From NCBI GenBank assembly GCA_029939615.1, contig JAOZSP010000112.1:1-5868 (forward strand): DNA of 5,868 nt. The letters run 5' to 3'. Below are positions 5,631 to 5,868 of the stretch, in pieces. The DNA is from Candidatus Izemoplasma sp. (GTDB lineage Bacteria; Bacillota_I; Bacilli_A; Izemoplasmatales; Izemoplasmataceae). Under the pieces are notes generated by a model, which did no database searches, was not told the origin of the DNA, and saw nothing but the letters and a program-made list of their open reading frames with translations. The stretch's first letter is position 1. Each line of letters begins with the position of its first letter. The translations under genes and the position numbers were made by a program.

Positions 5631-5650
5631 GTAATATAATTTTATATTAC
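5631..5650. repeat. 20-bp palindrome between the divergent thioredoxin-like and fbp promoters
   Basis: Perfect 9-bp arms GTAATATAA and TTATATTAC flank a central TT. The site is centred about 45 bases upstream of the predicted start of the thioredoxin-like transcript and about 71 bases upstream of that of fbp. No U-tract follows on either strand, so it does not look like a terminator. A dimeric regulator binding here could act on one or both genes. I do not recognise the motif. Confidence 0.5.
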
Positions 5651-5696
5651 CTAAAACATCATAATACTAATACTTGTAGAAGGAACCAACAAATTT

Positions 5697-5705
5697 TGAT
5701 ATAAT
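5697..5705 (+). promoter_or_regulatory. Extended -10 promoter of fbp
   Basis: TGATATAAT is a perfect extended -10 element (TG at 5697-5698, TATAAT at 5700-5705). The best -35 candidate, TTGTAG (5674-5679), is 20 bases away, so the promoter probably relies on the extended -10. The start codon follows 31 bases after the -10. Confidence 0.6.
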
Positions 5706-5712
5706 AATTATA
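5700..5712. promoter_or_regulatory. Palindrome on the fbp -10, similar to a PerR/Fur-type box
   Basis: TATAAT-A-ATTATA is a perfect 6-1-6 palindrome covering the -10 and the expected start site. It matches the inner part of the PerR consensus TTATAATNATTATAA at all 12 defined positions, while the two outermost bases differ. One arm is the -10 element itself, so only the other arm is independent evidence. Confidence 0.3.
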
Positions 5713-5736
5713 GAAGATATTTGAGGAGGGAAATGC

Positions 5737-5868
5737 ATGGCTACTTATGAGCTTAAATATTTGCAACAACTCGGAAAAGAGTTTTCAACTGTTCAAGAAG
5801 TTAGTACTGAATTGATTAACTTAACCGCAATACTAAATCTACCCAAAGGGACAGAACACTTTTTATCT
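5737..5868 (+). CDS. fbp: Fructose-1,6-bisphosphatase class III, N-terminal fragment (runs off the window)
   Basis: The first 44 codons are present and the frame is open at the edge. The enzyme hydrolyses fructose-1,6-bisphosphate to fructose-6-phosphate in gluconeogenesis, in the cytoplasm. The segment [20 protein letters not shown] (25-44) closely resembles the Bacillus subtilis Fbp N-terminus (remembered as [25 protein letters not shown]). The metal-binding DxHGE that should follow lies just beyond the edge. Family members are about 640-670 residues, so under a tenth is seen. AGGAGG (5724-5729) lies seven bases before the ATG. A second ATG at 5733 is in a frame that stops after five codons. 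It is divergent from the thioredoxin-like gene. Confidence 0.85.
   Translation, partial: MATYELKYLQQLGKEFSTVQEVSTELINLTAILNLPKGTEHFLS

Noticed and set aside
5733..5735. ATG four bases before the fbp start
   Set aside because: Its frame hits TGA after five codons, while ATG 5737 opens the frame that encodes the class III bisphosphatase signature.

Overview
The window is AT-rich (roughly one third G+C by eye) with strong AGGAGG-type Shine-Dalgarno sites and sigma-A-like promoters. All tryptophans in the protein genes are encoded by TGG, and one gene ends in TGA, so the standard bacterial code fits and a Mycoplasma-type TGA=Trp code does not. Together with a Firmicutes-type class III fructose-bisphosphatase, this suggests a low-GC Bacillota or an early-branching Mollicutes-like lineage that keeps the standard code (Acholeplasma, Haloplasma or Izemoplasma type, or a relative). 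The lineage is inference; nothing here fixes the genus.

Layout, left to right. A possible terminator stem at the edge (1-19) and tRNA-Val(UAC) lie on the minus strand. A divergent promoter region follows (120-257) with a 14-bp perfect palindrome. Next is a plus-strand M3-family oligoendopeptidase (258-1949). Two back-to-back terminators separate it from a long minus-strand block. Read in transcription order (right to left), that block is: a membrane-anchored thioredoxin-like protein (5577-5086), tex (5036-2832), tRNA-Ser(GCU), arsC (2555-2154) and tRNA-Glu(UUC). At the right edge, divergent from the thioredoxin-like gene, is the first 44 codons of fbp (class III fructose-1,6-bisphosphatase) on the plus strand. 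No stretch longer than 300 bases lacks a gene. The longest gaps, about 140-160 bases each, hold promoters and palindromes.

The genes are mostly housekeeping: peptide turnover, transcription or RNA fidelity (Tex), gluconeogenesis (Fbp), arsenate detoxification, extracytoplasmic thiol chemistry, and three single tRNAs with encoded CCA ends. I see no mobile element, CRISPR array, prophage or novel multi-gene system. The more interesting signals are regulatory. Several near-perfect inverted repeats sit on or beside promoters. tex and arsC have no convincing terminators of their own, so they probably read into the tRNA genes behind them. A terminator-like hairpin lies between the thioredoxin-like gene and tex. 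Two gene starts were moved inward from the longest reading frame because the Shine-Dalgarno site decides them.
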